Positions 1-8,024 are shown, numbered from the stretch's first letter. The stretch is DNA of 64,000 nt from Leeuwenhoekiella marinoflava DSM 3653 (GCF_900129005.1 NZ_FQUN01000014.1:1-64000), one strand, 5' to 3'. The notes: generated from the sequence alone by a model not told the origin. Translations and numbers: made by a program.

Positions 1-1
1 T

Positions 2-55
2 CGATATGTCGATACCGATAAAGTAGCAGAAGTTCTGTCTGTTCATAATAGATAG
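2..55 (+). CDS. possible 3' end of a truncated gene
   Basis: A reading frame open from the window edge ends at a TAG after 17 codons (C-terminal residues RYVDTDKVAEVLSVHNR). The composition is protein-like, but the stretch is too short to assign. A terminal piece of a recombinase or regulator is possible but is only a guess. Sequence upstream of the window is needed to decide whether this is coding. Confidence 0.2.
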   Translation, partial: RYVDTDKVAEVLSVHNR

Positions 56-346
56 GATTTTAGATAACTAACCAGTATCCAGATAACCATCGAACCCCTG
101 ATAATAGGTCTAAAAACCTGAATTTCCATCTGATGCCGTTCTGGAGATAACTGACGGGGGCTTTTATCAAATAAAGTATAAGCCCACAGCTTTGAGTAGC
201 GTATAATTCGCCCCCATCAGTTTGGTCACAGTTTATTATTATTGGGGCTATTCCCCGATAGAAAGTTAACAATTACGGAAACTCACTAACATATAAATAA
301 TCCCTAAATAAAGTGCGTTCGCAAAACTAAGGGGGATAGCAAGAGG

Positions 347-368
347 GTAACACGCTGCGCGATGTTAC
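347..368. repeat. short palindrome
   Basis: GTAACA (347-352) and TGTTAC (363-368) form a perfect 6-bp inverted repeat around a GC-rich 10-bp centre, CGCTGCGCGA. It could be a protein-binding site or a small hairpin. No adjacent gene explains it. Confidence 0.4.
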
Positions 369-429
369 AGGTGTGTAACTCATTTTATTTCAGGAATTTA
401 TAGTTTATTTTTCAGCTTGATTTTGAGTA

Positions 430-484
430 TTTTGCGACAAATGTGCTTTTAAGCCCTGTAAACAGGCAGATTTTTGCGACAAAT
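430..484. repeat. 13-bp direct repeat flanking a palindrome
   Basis: TTTTGCGACAAAT occurs at 430-442 and again, identically, at 472-484. Between the two copies lies CCTGT-AA-ACAGG (455-466). Paired direct repeats around a dyad are typical of recombinase or initiator binding sites. No integrase gene is in view, so the function is open. Confidence 0.5.
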
Positions 485-580
485 TCTATTTAAATAGAAG
501 TAAAGAAGGGTAATTCAGGTAGTCCTCACCACATTCCCCTCCACTGGGCTTCGGGGAAAGAGGTTCGTCCAAAAGGTCTT

Positions 581-646
581 GAACACAGGCCAAAAATGTC
601 AATTTGATAGTATTAAAATCTTGTTAGCCATTTTTGACCTGAGTTC
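581..646. repeat. inverted repeat with 18-bp arms
   Basis: The left arm (581-598) and right arm (629-646) are reverse complements at 16 of 18 positions, around a 30-bp AT-rich spacer. The core is CAAAAATG/CATTTTTG. It could be a transcription terminator-like hairpin, the end of a small mobile element, or a binding site. Confidence 0.55.
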
Positions 647-722
647 GCTGGGCATTCTAACTTGAAATGGGCAATCTTTTACTTTCGTGATTTAATTATT
701 TTTAAGACACTCCCAACAGCAA

Positions 723-848
723 ACCTTTTTTGATAGAAAAAATACAGGATTCTAAATTAGTCGGGCGCATAAACCGGTCGGCTATGCTTTCCTATTTATA
801 GCCCTCATCTAATTTAAAATCCCGAAGGTAAAAACTATCAAAAAAGGT
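723..848. repeat. 126-bp multi-stem inverted repeat (structured element)
   Basis: The outer arms ACCTTTTTTGATAG (723-736) and CTATCAAAAAAGGT (835-848) are perfect complements. A second stem pairs 748-760 with 809-821 (12 of 13). A third pairs GGGC (763-766) with GCCC (801-804), and a terminal hairpin pairs GCATA (767-771) with TATGC (783-787). Nested stems with internal loops of 11 and 13 nt suggest a folded RNA, a recombination/transfer site, or a small non-autonomous element. No known RNA family is recognised. Confidence 0.55.
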
Positions 849-965
849 ATTGCGACGGCTCTGGAGGAAGTAAGTGAAACACCAAAACCCCGTATGCGTT
901 TTGATCTACAATACTATTTCAGTTGAGCAAAAAAGGATTTGCTCAAGATGAAATAAGTAAATGGT

Positions 966-1319
966 TTAGTGTTCTGTATTCATTGATGATTCTTCACTTA
1001 ACAACTCCATTGTTTTATCTATAAACTGCATTTCGGAGAACGGAAGCAGTTTAATAGCTATCCCAATAACATCGGCTACATTGTATTCGATTTTCGTAGG
1101 GTTGGTTTCCGGCAGGCAATGCATACCTTCCAAAGCTTTTTTTGAAGTTTTAAGTAGATCTGCAATCCTATGTATTAGTTCCGAGTAATTGGAAGCCAGA
1201 CCACAGGTTTGGTTTCTGTTTCGGGAGTCATTGATCAATTCAATATGTGTTTCTTTAAGCTCCATTAGCTGATTTAAAAGTTTCTTGGTTTTCATGGTTC
1301 GTGATTTAAGTAGTAACAT
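966..1319 (-). CDS. hypothetical protein, tandem paralogue A
   Basis: A small soluble protein of 117 residues, or 109 if the ATG at 1295 is used; the latter starts MKTKKLL and is more convincing. No known domain is recognised. The C-terminal half follows a pattern shared with the two genes upstream: a helix ending KALEG, a variable linker, then IAIKLLPFSEMQFIDKTMEL. This suggests three diverged tandem copies. It is the last gene of a minus-strand operon, 8 bp after the preceding gene. No signal peptide or membrane segment is visible. Confidence 0.6.
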   Translation of the reverse strand: MLLLKSRTMKTKKLLNQLMELKETHIELINDSRNRNQTCGLASNYSELIHRIADLLKTSKKALEGMHCLPETNPTKIEYNVADVIGIAIKLLPFSEMQFIDKTMELLSEESSMNTEH

Positions 1320-1327
1320 GTCCGGAA

Positions 1328-1663
1328 CTAATCCTTGGTTTCTTGCTGATTTAGTATTTCGGTGATTTTATCAATAAATTCTGCTTCTTCGAGGGGAAGA
1401 AGGTCGAGCGCGTGTTTTAGAACTTCTGAAATACTGCGTTCGGGTTCTTTTATAGGTCGATCACCTCCACGTTCAATGCCATTGAGTGCCATGACACTCA
1501 CTTTAATGATATCTTCAATCAAAAACATAAGATGTAGATGGTTTTGAACCGGGAAGCTTATTTGATAATTATTCTTAATGTGGGGATGAGGTACCAGCTT
1601 TCTCAGGTGTTCTTCTCCAATCTGGTTTAAACGTTTAAGCATTTTTTTCTTTTTCATAAGCAT
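1328..1663 (-). CDS. hypothetical protein, tandem paralogue B
   Basis: A 111-residue protein with a Lys-rich start (MLMKKKKMLKRL), no signal peptide and no recognised domain. It shares the family pattern of its neighbours: a hydrophobic helix ending VMALNG, then SISEVLKHALDLLP, then a terminal EAEFIDKITEIL helix. It overlaps the upstream gene by 29 bp, so the two are probably translationally coupled. The function is unknown; a small helical partner of the HEPN-like protein at the head of the operon is an inference from context only. Confidence 0.6.
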   Translation of the reverse strand: MLMKKKKMLKRLNQIGEEHLRKLVPHPHIKNNYQISFPVQNHLHLMFLIEDIIKVSVMALNGIERGGDRPIKEPERSISEVLKHALDLLPLEEAEFIDKITEILNQQETKD

Positions 1664-2045
1664 TCGCTTTTAGTAGGTTTTTTAATTTTTTTGGAAAGCA
1701 GTGACCTTCCACATCTTCTTCCAGAATAGCCATGATTTGCTGGTATTTAAACATATCATCGTGAGGCATCATTTCGATAGCCAATTCTAATACCAGTTTG
1801 ACACTGGTATCGAGGCTTTGATTACTGAGTGTTTTAGCGTGGAAACTTCCCTGACCGTCTAATGCAAGAACGCATACTTCAAGTAAAGCAGTTGCCATTG
1901 AAAGGTAAGCGGTATGATCGTCAAAAAGAAGATTCGCAGTCCTGAACGTATGCCGGCCAACTTGTTTCTTTTGTAAGCCGTAAGGGTAATTAGCTATCTT
2001 ACGTATACTTCTAAATTTTTGAGTATTGATCTTTCTACTTTTCAT
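1635..2045 (-). CDS. hypothetical protein, tandem paralogue C
   Basis: A 136-residue protein of unknown function. The central part has the same layout as the two downstream genes: LLEVCVLALDGQ, a linker, VKLVLELAIEMMPHDDM, then a closing helix ending IMAILEE. It has a longer basic N-terminus and a C-terminal Lys-rich extension. It overlaps the gene before it by 11 bp and the gene after it by 29 bp, so all belong to one transcript. Confidence 0.6.
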   Translation of the reverse strand: MKSRKINTQKFRSIRKIANYPYGLQKKQVGRHTFRTANLLFDDHTAYLSMATALLEVCVLALDGQGSFHAKTLSNQSLDTSVKLVLELAIEMMPHDDMFKYQQIMAILEEDVEGHCFPKKLKNLLKANAYEKEKNA

Positions 2046-2907
2046 ACTGTTCTTCTTTTAGATTATGGAGTTCTTTCAGCTCTTCAAGTTTTTTATTGGC
2101 CTCTTTGCGAGCGGCCTGAATAAATTTATAGGCAAGGTGTTCCGCTTTTAGGGAGTCTGACTCTGTAAGATCTTCGTGAATCTTTTCGTTTAGGTTATAC
2201 TGCGCGTGGCAAAGACGGGAATACATCAGTTGAGATCGAAAGGATCTTTTTGGGTAGATAATCTTTGGGACTTCGGAGAACTGCTCACAGAGGTGCAAGA
2301 GATAGGGTAGGGAGTAATAGGAGGGCTGATATTCCCAGAAAACATAGATCAACCCCAGGCAGGCTTGTTGAATGGATTGTTGTAAGAGTAGGTATCTGCC
2401 CTGATTACTCGGGTTATCCTCGCAGATTGTAGATTTTTCTTCAAAGTAGCACGCGTGTCTCAACCGTTTATTCCAATGCTTTTGGATTCTGAGAAATACC
2501 TCAGGGTGATAGAGGTAGGAACCAAGTTGTTTAAGCCGGTTGTCTTCGCTGTAAAGCAAGGTGCCAACTTCTAAAACGCGGTTTAAGAAATTGGAGCCGT
2601 AGTTAATCCTATTATTGGCTTCATTAAGGGTAAAGTGAACAGAGTAGAGGGTAACCTGTTCCTGAGTCTTGTTGAAGACCTCATTCATAAAAATTTTGGG
2701 GTCAGCTACCTGATCATGACTTATGATAAGCATAGTGGCTACGTAGCTGGAATGCGGTTTTCTGGTTCTGTTTAAAGAAGAGGAATACAAGCAATCCCTC
2801 GTTATTTTCTGCTGCCCGATCAAATAAACAGTATGAATGCCGATTAAGCTACGGATGATAGGTAGTACTTTATGGATTTCTGGACTGATGCTTGGCGGCG
2901 TTCTCAT
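2035..2907 (-). CDS. degenerate nucleotidyltransferase / HEPN-like protein
   Basis: 290 residues. The layout matches the Bacteroidota fusion of an N-terminal nucleotidyltransferase and a C-terminal HEPN domain. A strand reading VYLIGQQ stands where active enzymes have a GS motif, followed by TMLIIS, then a segment ending VGTLLY that resembles the usual 'eGilLY' end of the domain. From about residue 160 there is a helical part with LLLQQSIQQACLGLIYVF and YSLPYLLHL, like HEPN proteins. The GS...DxD catalytic motif is not visible, so transferase activity is doubtful. A coiled, charged tail ends the protein. It is the first gene of a four-gene operon. Family assignment rests on pattern reading. 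Confidence 0.5.
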   Translation of the reverse strand: MRTPPSISPEIHKVLPIIRSLIGIHTVYLIGQQKITRDCLYSSSLNRTRKPHSSYVATMLIISHDQVADPKIFMNEVFNKTQEQVTLYSVHFTLNEANNRINYGSNFLNRVLEVGTLLYSEDNRLKQLGSYLYHPEVFLRIQKHWNKRLRHACYFEEKSTICEDNPSNQGRYLLLQQSIQQACLGLIYVFWEYQPSYYSLPYLLHLCEQFSEVPKIIYPKRSFRSQLMYSRLCHAQYNLNEKIHEDLTESDSLKAEHLAYKFIQAARKEANKKLEELKELHNLKEEQYEK

Positions 2908-3133
2908 AGGATAGCTATTAGATGATCATAACTCAAGCTGAATCACGTTTGCTAAAACTTTTAAAAGAAAAGCCTTACTTTTGATTAGCTGTGAGCGTTT
3001 CAGGTCTTTGTTGTCCTTTAAAAGTATAGCGGACATGACGCGTACCCTACCAACTCGGCTTGTGAAATACCTGTATGAACTTGTATTTTACTAGCACCAA
3101 AAGGCAGAACTTAAGTTTTACTAACTAAAAATA

Positions 3134-3547
3134 ATGCAGATGACTACCACCAAACCCAATCATATAGGCCGTAAAATTGCCCGCATCCGAGAACTGCGTG
3201 GGATGAAACAGGAAACCCTTGCCGAAGAATTAGGAATTAGCCAGCAAAGTGTGTCAACCCTTGAAAAAAGTGAAACGGTGGATGCTAAAAAACTGGAACG
3301 GGTAGCGCAGGTTTTAGGAGTGACTAAAGAGGGAATTGAGAATTTTTCAGAAGAGGCTGTTTTTAATATTATAGGTAACACAGTCACTAACCACGATAAT
3401 TCTTCTCTTTTTGCATACCAGCCAACTTTTAATCCTCTTGATAAATTAGTAGAAGCCTACGAGGAAAACAAGAAACTTTATGAACGTTTGGTTCAGGCAG
3501 AGCAAGATAAGGTGAACTATTTGGAAGCGTTGCTTAAGAAGAAATAA
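3134..3547 (+). CDS. XRE-family transcriptional regulator
   Basis: 137 residues. An N-terminal Cro/CI-type helix-turn-helix spans about residues 12-66 (GRKIARIRELRGMKQETLAE; the recognition helix region is ISQQSVSTLEKSE). The C-terminal half is polar and helical, ending YEENKKLYERLVQAEQDKV, which suggests a dimerising coiled coil. Regulators of this size and layout are common on Bacteroidota accessory elements. A second ATG two codons downstream is an equally good start. It is monocistronic, with a hairpin 25 bp after the stop. Its targets are unknown; the divergent HEPN operon is a candidate. Confidence 0.85.
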   Translation: MQMTTTKPNHIGRKIARIRELRGMKQETLAEELGISQQSVSTLEKSETVDAKKLERVAQVLGVTKEGIENFSEEAVFNIIGNTVTNHDNSSLFAYQPTFNPLDKLVEAYEENKKLYERLVQAEQDKVNYLEALLKKK

Positions 3548-3572
3548 ACTACGTTTCATAATAATTAGATTG

Positions 3573-3604
3573 AACCTCAAGCTTAATAGTTTGAGGTTAT
3601 TTTA
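3573..3604 (+). terminator. terminator after XRE regulator
   Basis: AACCTCAA (3573-3580) pairs with TTGAGGTT (3591-3598) around a 10-nt loop and is followed by a short T-rich tract (ATTTTA). It lies just after the regulator stop codon. Confidence 0.6.
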
Positions 3605-3635
3605 TGGGTGAAATTTATATTTATAAAATATGTAT

Positions 3636-3687
3636 TTCATACATTATCCTGGGCTTTGGGTAGGCTTTGAGTTGGGGATGACCCGTC
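3636..3687. repeat. imperfect 52-bp direct repeat, left copy
   Basis: Starts TTCATACATTATCCTGGG and ends GACCCGTC. It aligns without gaps to 7788-7839 at 39 of 52 positions (75%). The two copies bracket the reductase/SDR/AraC cassette. It may mark the edge of an inserted segment. Confidence 0.55.
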
Positions 3688-3705
3688 TTACGCCCTTACA
3701 ATTTC

Positions 3706-3773
3706 ACTACAACAACTACCAACTCGGATACATTTCATAGAATGACTTTTAAGAATTTTGTACTTGAAATTTA
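3706..3773 (+). promoter_or_regulatory. duplicated upstream element, copy 1
   Basis: ACTACAACAACTACCAACTC begins at 3706, and GAATTTTGTACTTGAAATTT begins 47 bp later at 3753. Both blocks recur with the same 47-bp spacing upstream of the second aldo/keto reductase. A shared operator/promoter is likely, possibly bound by the AraC-type regulator of the cassette (inference). Confidence 0.55.
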
Positions 3774-3786
3774 AGTCAATTCAAAA

Positions 3787-4590
3787 ATGAAAAATGTAAC
3801 ATTAAATAATGGCGTAAAGATGCCACTGCTTGGTTTTGGCACCTACTTGCTTCGAAACGGTTCAGAGTGCGAGAAGTCTGTGCTTAATGCTTTAAATATT
3901 GGTTATAGACTGATAGACACAGCTGCTGCATATCATAATGAGGAATCAGTAGGCAAAGCAATTAAAAAAAGTAATGTCAAGCGGGAAGAAATTTTTGTTA
4001 CCACAAAGTTTTTGCCAGAGGCTCCCGGCTATGAAAATACAAAGCGCGCTTTTGAAGCATCGTTAAAAAAAATGCAGCTTGATTATATCGATCTCTACTT
4101 AATTCATCTTCCGCAGGGAGACGTGAATTCTTCTTGGAAATCAATGGAAGAATTATACAAAGAAGGTAAAATAAGGGCGATCGGTGTAAGTAATTTCAAT
4201 AAGGATCAGATTCAGAATTTACTTAAGAAGCATACTGTAGTACCGGCAGTCAATCAGGTGGAGACCCATCCATTTTCTCAAAGAACACAGATGCAGAAAA
4301 CTTTGAAATCTCAAAGCATACAGTTGGAGTCTTGGGCACCCTTTGCTCAGGGTAAAAACAATCTTTTTAGCAATGAACTGTTAAAAGCGCTTTCAAGCAA
4401 ATATAATAAGAGCATTGCCCAAGTGGTGCTACGATGGTTAATTCAAAGGGAAGTTGTAGTTATTCCTAAATCAGCAAATATGGAAAGGATAAACGAAAAT
4501 TTCAATGTATTTGACTTTGAGTTGTCAGCAGATGATATGGTAACCATTACATCATTAGATCAAGGTAGTGCACTGATTTATAGTGTTTAA
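3787..4590 (+). CDS. aldo/keto reductase (2,5-diketogluconate reductase-like)
   Basis: 267 residues, the usual size for the short AKR branch. It is an NADPH-dependent carbonyl reductase with a TIM-barrel fold, cytosolic. The catalytic tetrad is visible: Asp and Tyr in DTAAAYHNEE, Lys in VTTKF, and His in LYLIHLP. The cofactor-binding C-terminal stretch VVIPKSANMERINEN is present. The gene has its own upstream element, which is repeated before the next gene. It belongs with a second AKR, an SDR and an AraC regulator, suggesting a detoxification or carbonyl-reduction cassette. The substrate cannot be read from sequence. Confidence 0.9.
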   Translation: MKNVTLNNGVKMPLLGFGTYLLRNGSECEKSVLNALNIGYRLIDTAAAYHNEESVGKAIKKSNVKREEIFVTTKFLPEAPGYENTKRAFEASLKKMQLDYIDLYLIHLPQGDVNSSWKSMEELYKEGKIRAIGVSNFNKDQIQNLLKKHTVVPAVNQVETHPFSQRTQMQKTLKSQSIQLESWAPFAQGKNNLFSNELLKALSSKYNKSIAQVVLRWLIQREVVVIPKSANMERINENFNVFDFELSADDMVTITSLDQGSALIYSV

Positions 4591-4608
4591 AAAGCGTTTG
4601 AAAACCTG

Positions 4609-4676
4609 ACTACAACAATTACCAATCCGACTACTTTTTATACAACAACAATCAGGAATTTTACACCTGAAATTTA
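4609..4676 (+). promoter_or_regulatory. duplicated upstream element, copy 2
   Basis: ACTACAACAATTACCAATCC begins at 4609, and GAATTTTACACCTGAAATTT begins at 4656. Both align to the element before the first reductase with identical spacing. It lies about 100 bp before the second reductase start and probably drives the AKR-SDR-AraC operon. Confidence 0.55.
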
Positions 4677-4689
4677 TTCAGTATTATAA

Positions 4690-5685
<996 letters not shown>

Positions 5686-5696
5686 AACTCATAGCA

Positions 5697-6434
5697 ATGC
5701 AAAATATAAAAGGAAAAGTAGTTGCTATTACAGGAGCAAGCAGTGGAATGGGTAAAGCCATCGCCATAGAATTAGCAAAAAATTGTGCAAAGGTTGTTTT
5801 AGGTGCAAGACGAACAGAACAATTGCAACAAGTTGTGGAAGAAATAAAAAACAAAGGTGGTGTAGCCACCTTTGTTCAAACTGATGTGAAGCATAAATCC
5901 GATCTAGTTCGGCTGGCCAATACCGCAGTTGCGCAATACGGAAAATTAGATGTCATTGTAAACAATGCAGGTGTCAGTCAGTTAAGCCGCATTGACGAAT
6001 TGGATATTGACGGTTGGGAAGAAATGATTGACATTAACCTCAAAGGCGTTTTGTATGGAATGGCGGCTGCAATTCCTGTTTTCAAAAATCAAGAATCGGG
6101 ACATATCGTCAATATCATTTCAACTTCAGGAATAAAGATTGTCCCAATGCAAGGCGTTTATGCAGGAACTAAAAACGCCATCCGCACTATTGCAGAAGCG
6201 TTTCGGCAAGAGTCCAACGGAAACATACGCATAACAGGCATTTCGCCCGGATTTGTGAAAACAGATTTTGCGAACAACATAAAAAATGAAGAAGTAAAAA
6301 CAGCTATTCAAAAAGGAATGGAACAAATGGCCATAGACCCCATAGCAATTGCCAATGCTGTAATTTATGCAGTAAGTCAACCTGATGACGTTGAAATTGG
6401 TTATATTGTGATTCGTCCGTCAAAACAAAATTGA
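5697..6434 (+). CDS. short-chain dehydrogenase/reductase
   Basis: 245 residues, a classical SDR. The nucleotide-binding motif TGASSGMG is near residue 12, NNAG near residue 90, the catalytic Ser lies in IISTSG, and the YAGTK motif supplies Tyr and Lys. The PG segment is ISPGFVKTDF. It acts as an NAD(P)-dependent oxidoreductase in the cytosol. It is the second gene of the AKR-SDR-AraC operon, 11 bp after the reductase and 18 bp before the regulator. The substrate is not deducible. Confidence 0.92.
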   Translation: MQNIKGKVVAITGASSGMGKAIAIELAKNCAKVVLGARRTEQLQQVVEEIKNKGGVATFVQTDVKHKSDLVRLANTAVAQYGKLDVIVNNAGVSQLSRIDELDIDGWEEMIDINLKGVLYGMAAAIPVFKNQESGHIVNIISTSGIKIVPMQGVYAGTKNAIRTIAEAFRQESNGNIRITGISPGFVKTDFANNIKNEEVKTAIQKGMEQMAIDPIAIANAVIYAVSQPDDVEIGYIVIRPSKQN

Positions 6435-6452
6435 TTAAATTCATAAACGCTT

Positions 6453-7367
6453 ATGCAACAACAATCGAATATCAATCCTATTAAAAGTATATCGCAACTT
6501 TCGCGGATATTAGGACTTCCTGCGCCATTGCACCCACTGGTTTCTTTGGTTGATTACCGCAATGTTCCGATTGAAATGTTTCCAAGAGGACAGAAAGTAA
6601 GTCTTGATTTTTACAAAATTTCCTTTAAGCCTAGCTTCACAGGACACATAAAATACGGACAAGAATATTACGATTTTGAAGAAGGCGGATTGGCATTTTT
6701 GAAGCCTAAACAGATTGTTTTTTCACCTGAAGAAACAGAAAGCTATGAAGGGATTGCTTTGTATTTCCATCCCGACTTTATACGAAATTATCCCTTAGGG
6801 AAAACAATAAATCAATATGGTTTTTTCTCTTATGATGTTACCGAAGCCTTGTTTTTATCGGCAAAAGAAAAAGAAATTATAGCTAATTTATTTACTACAA
6901 TAGCCAACGAATTAGATAACAATATTGACAATTTTAGCCAAGATGTATTGGTGTCTCAAATAGAATTACTGCTGAATTACAGCAATCGTTTTTACAATAG
7001 GCAATTTATTACCAGGAAGGCAATCAATCACGACATCATAACTTCTTTGGACAAACTTTTAAACAACTATTTTGAAGAAGAAAATAGTTTGAAAGATGGC
7101 TTACCGTCCGTGAAATATATCTGCACCGAATTAAAATTATCGCAACGCTATTTAAGCGATATGCTGCGTTCACTTACAGGACTGAACACACAACAATATA
7201 TTCAGAACGCAATCATAGAAAGAGCCAAAGAAAAATTATCAACCACCAATCTTTCCGTTTCAGAAATTGCTTATGAATTAGGTTTTGAACATCCACAATC
7301 ATTCAGCAAGCTCTTTAAAACAAAAGCAAAAATTTCGCCCTTGGAGTTCAGACAATCGTTTAACTAA
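6453..7367 (+). CDS. AraC-family transcriptional regulator
   Basis: 304 residues. The C-terminal 100 residues hold the two helix-turn-helix units of the AraC/XylS family (LSQRYLSDMLRSLTG, then LSVSEIAYELGFEHPQSFSK, then SPLEFRQ). The N-terminal part is a cupin-like sensor domain, with PRGQKVSLDFYKISF and an EGIALYFHP segment. It is the last gene in the operon, which suggests feedback control of the reductases, probably through the two repeated upstream elements. The inducer is unknown, possibly an electrophile (inference). Confidence 0.9.
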   Translation: MQQQSNINPIKSISQLSRILGLPAPLHPLVSLVDYRNVPIEMFPRGQKVSLDFYKISFKPSFTGHIKYGQEYYDFEEGGLAFLKPKQIVFSPEETESYEGIALYFHPDFIRNYPLGKTINQYGFFSYDVTEALFLSAKEKEIIANLFTTIANELDNNIDNFSQDVLVSQIELLLNYSNRFYNRQFITRKAINHDIITSLDKLLNNYFEEENSLKDGLPSVKYICTELKLSQRYLSDMLRSLTGLNTQQYIQNAIIERAKEKLSTTNLSVSEIAYELGFEHPQSFSKLFKTKAKISPLEFRQSFN

Positions 7368-7495
7368 AAGAAGCTTTAAAAGCGAACGACTGAAAGCTAT
7401 TGCTGCAAATAAAATATAATTAAATAACTGATTTTTAGTAAGATGAAAGTCTGTTTCTTTAACTTCGTTTTCTTTCGAAAAAGAGTTAGAAAGTT

Positions 7496-7532
7496 CTGTT
7501 TAAAATAGTTACTATAGTATTATTTTAAACAG
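7496..7532. repeat. perfect 12-bp inverted repeat
   Basis: CTGTTTAAAATA (7496-7507) and TATTTTAAACAG (7521-7532) are exact complements around a 13-bp spacer that itself contains the palindrome TACTATAGTA. It lies about 130 bp after the AraC stop. It could act as a terminator without a strong T tract, or as a binding site. Confidence 0.5.
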
Positions 7533-7584
7533 TTTAAAGGTGAGCAGTTTACTTAATTAATATTTTCCATACTATCAAAGACGG

Positions 7585-7666
7585 TCAAATACCATTAATC
7601 TAAATGCTCTTTTTAGTTTAGCAATAGGTCGGAGTATATCATCTCTAAGATTCAGGAAATATACGG
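7585..7666. repeat. imperfect direct repeat bracketing fic, left copy
   Basis: Begins TCAAATACCATTAATCT and ends CAGGAAATATACGG. It matches 9202-9295 in two well-conserved blocks (the first about 25 of 29, the second also high), separated by a segment about 12 bp longer in the right copy. Together the copies enclose the Fic gene. Confidence 0.5.
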
Positions 7667-7787
7667 TACGGATTTATTGGGTTCCTGCCCTTGAAGTACG
7701 CTTCAATTAGCCGATTAGGCAATTGACCACCCGCATTGTTAACAAACTCTTAAATTTCGACTTTTCAAAACCCGTTTTCATACACTC

Positions 7788-7839
7788 TTCATACACTATC
7801 CTAGGGGATGCCTAGGCTTTGCCTGGGAGTTGCCCCGTC
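7788..7839. repeat. imperfect 52-bp direct repeat, right copy
   Basis: Starts TTCATACACTATCCTAGG and ends GCCCCGTC; 39 of 52 positions match the left copy. It also contains a small dyad, CCTAGGC-TTT-GCCTGGG. Confidence 0.55.
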
Positions 7840-7944
7840 GAAGGTGTGTTTTTGATCGTTCTGAAATAACTTTATAAAATTTTATTCTGATACTGAAATA
7901 GATAAAATTATAAGCGGGTTCTTATAAATAGACAATCCATAATG

Positions 7945-7979
7945 TATCTTTGAGCCGATTAGAGGTGCTAATCGGCTCA
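7945..7979 (+). promoter_or_regulatory. fic promoter/operator copy 1
   Basis: TATCTTTG (7945-7952) is an exact match to the Bacteroidota -7 element TAnnTTTG. It runs directly into a perfect inverted repeat, TGAGCCGATTA (7951-7961) and TAATCGGCTCA (7969-7979), with a 7-bp spacer. A repressor bound here would block polymerase. Confidence 0.7.
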
Positions 7980-7988
7980 TTTTTTGAT

Positions 7989-8022
7989 TATATTTGAGCC
8001 AATTAAATAGTTAATCGGCTCA
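7989..8022 (+). promoter_or_regulatory. fic promoter/operator copy 2
   Basis: TATATTTG (7989-7996) again matches TAnnTTTG and again overlaps an inverted repeat, TGAGCCAATTA (7995-8005) and TAATCGGCTCA (8012-8022), with one mismatch. It ends two bases before the fic start codon, so a transcript from this promoter would have a very short leader. The arrangement duplicates copy 1, shifted by 44 bp. Confidence 0.7.
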
Positions 8023-8024
8023 TC

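Larger units (their letters stand above)
56..965. other. repeat-rich non-coding region
   Basis: No convincing gene is present here; the short open frames have no family resemblance. The stretch holds several ordered repeats, listed separately: a small palindrome (347-368), a 13-bp direct repeat around a palindrome (430-484), an 18-bp-arm inverted repeat (581-646) and a 126-bp multi-stem inverted repeat (723-848). Such density next to accessory genes fits a recombination, transfer or structured-RNA region of an integrated element. That reading is inference. Confidence 0.5.
7368..8024. other. 657-bp intergenic region with repeats and the fic control region
   Basis: No gene is seen. From left to right it contains a 12-bp-arm palindrome (7496-7532), the left copy of the repeat bracketing fic (7585-7666), the right copy of the 52-bp repeat bracketing the reductase cassette (7788-7839), and the two tandem fic promoter/operators (7945-8022). 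The junction of two bracketing repeats suggests two adjacent insertions. Confidence 0.5.

Noticed and set aside
60-272. 70-residue minus-strand frame
   Set aside because: Low-complexity composition, no family resemblance, and no promoter; treated as chance in the repeat region.
430-442. CTnDOT-type attachment core
   Set aside because: GTATTTTGC is one base short of GTAnnTTTGC and no integrase is in view.
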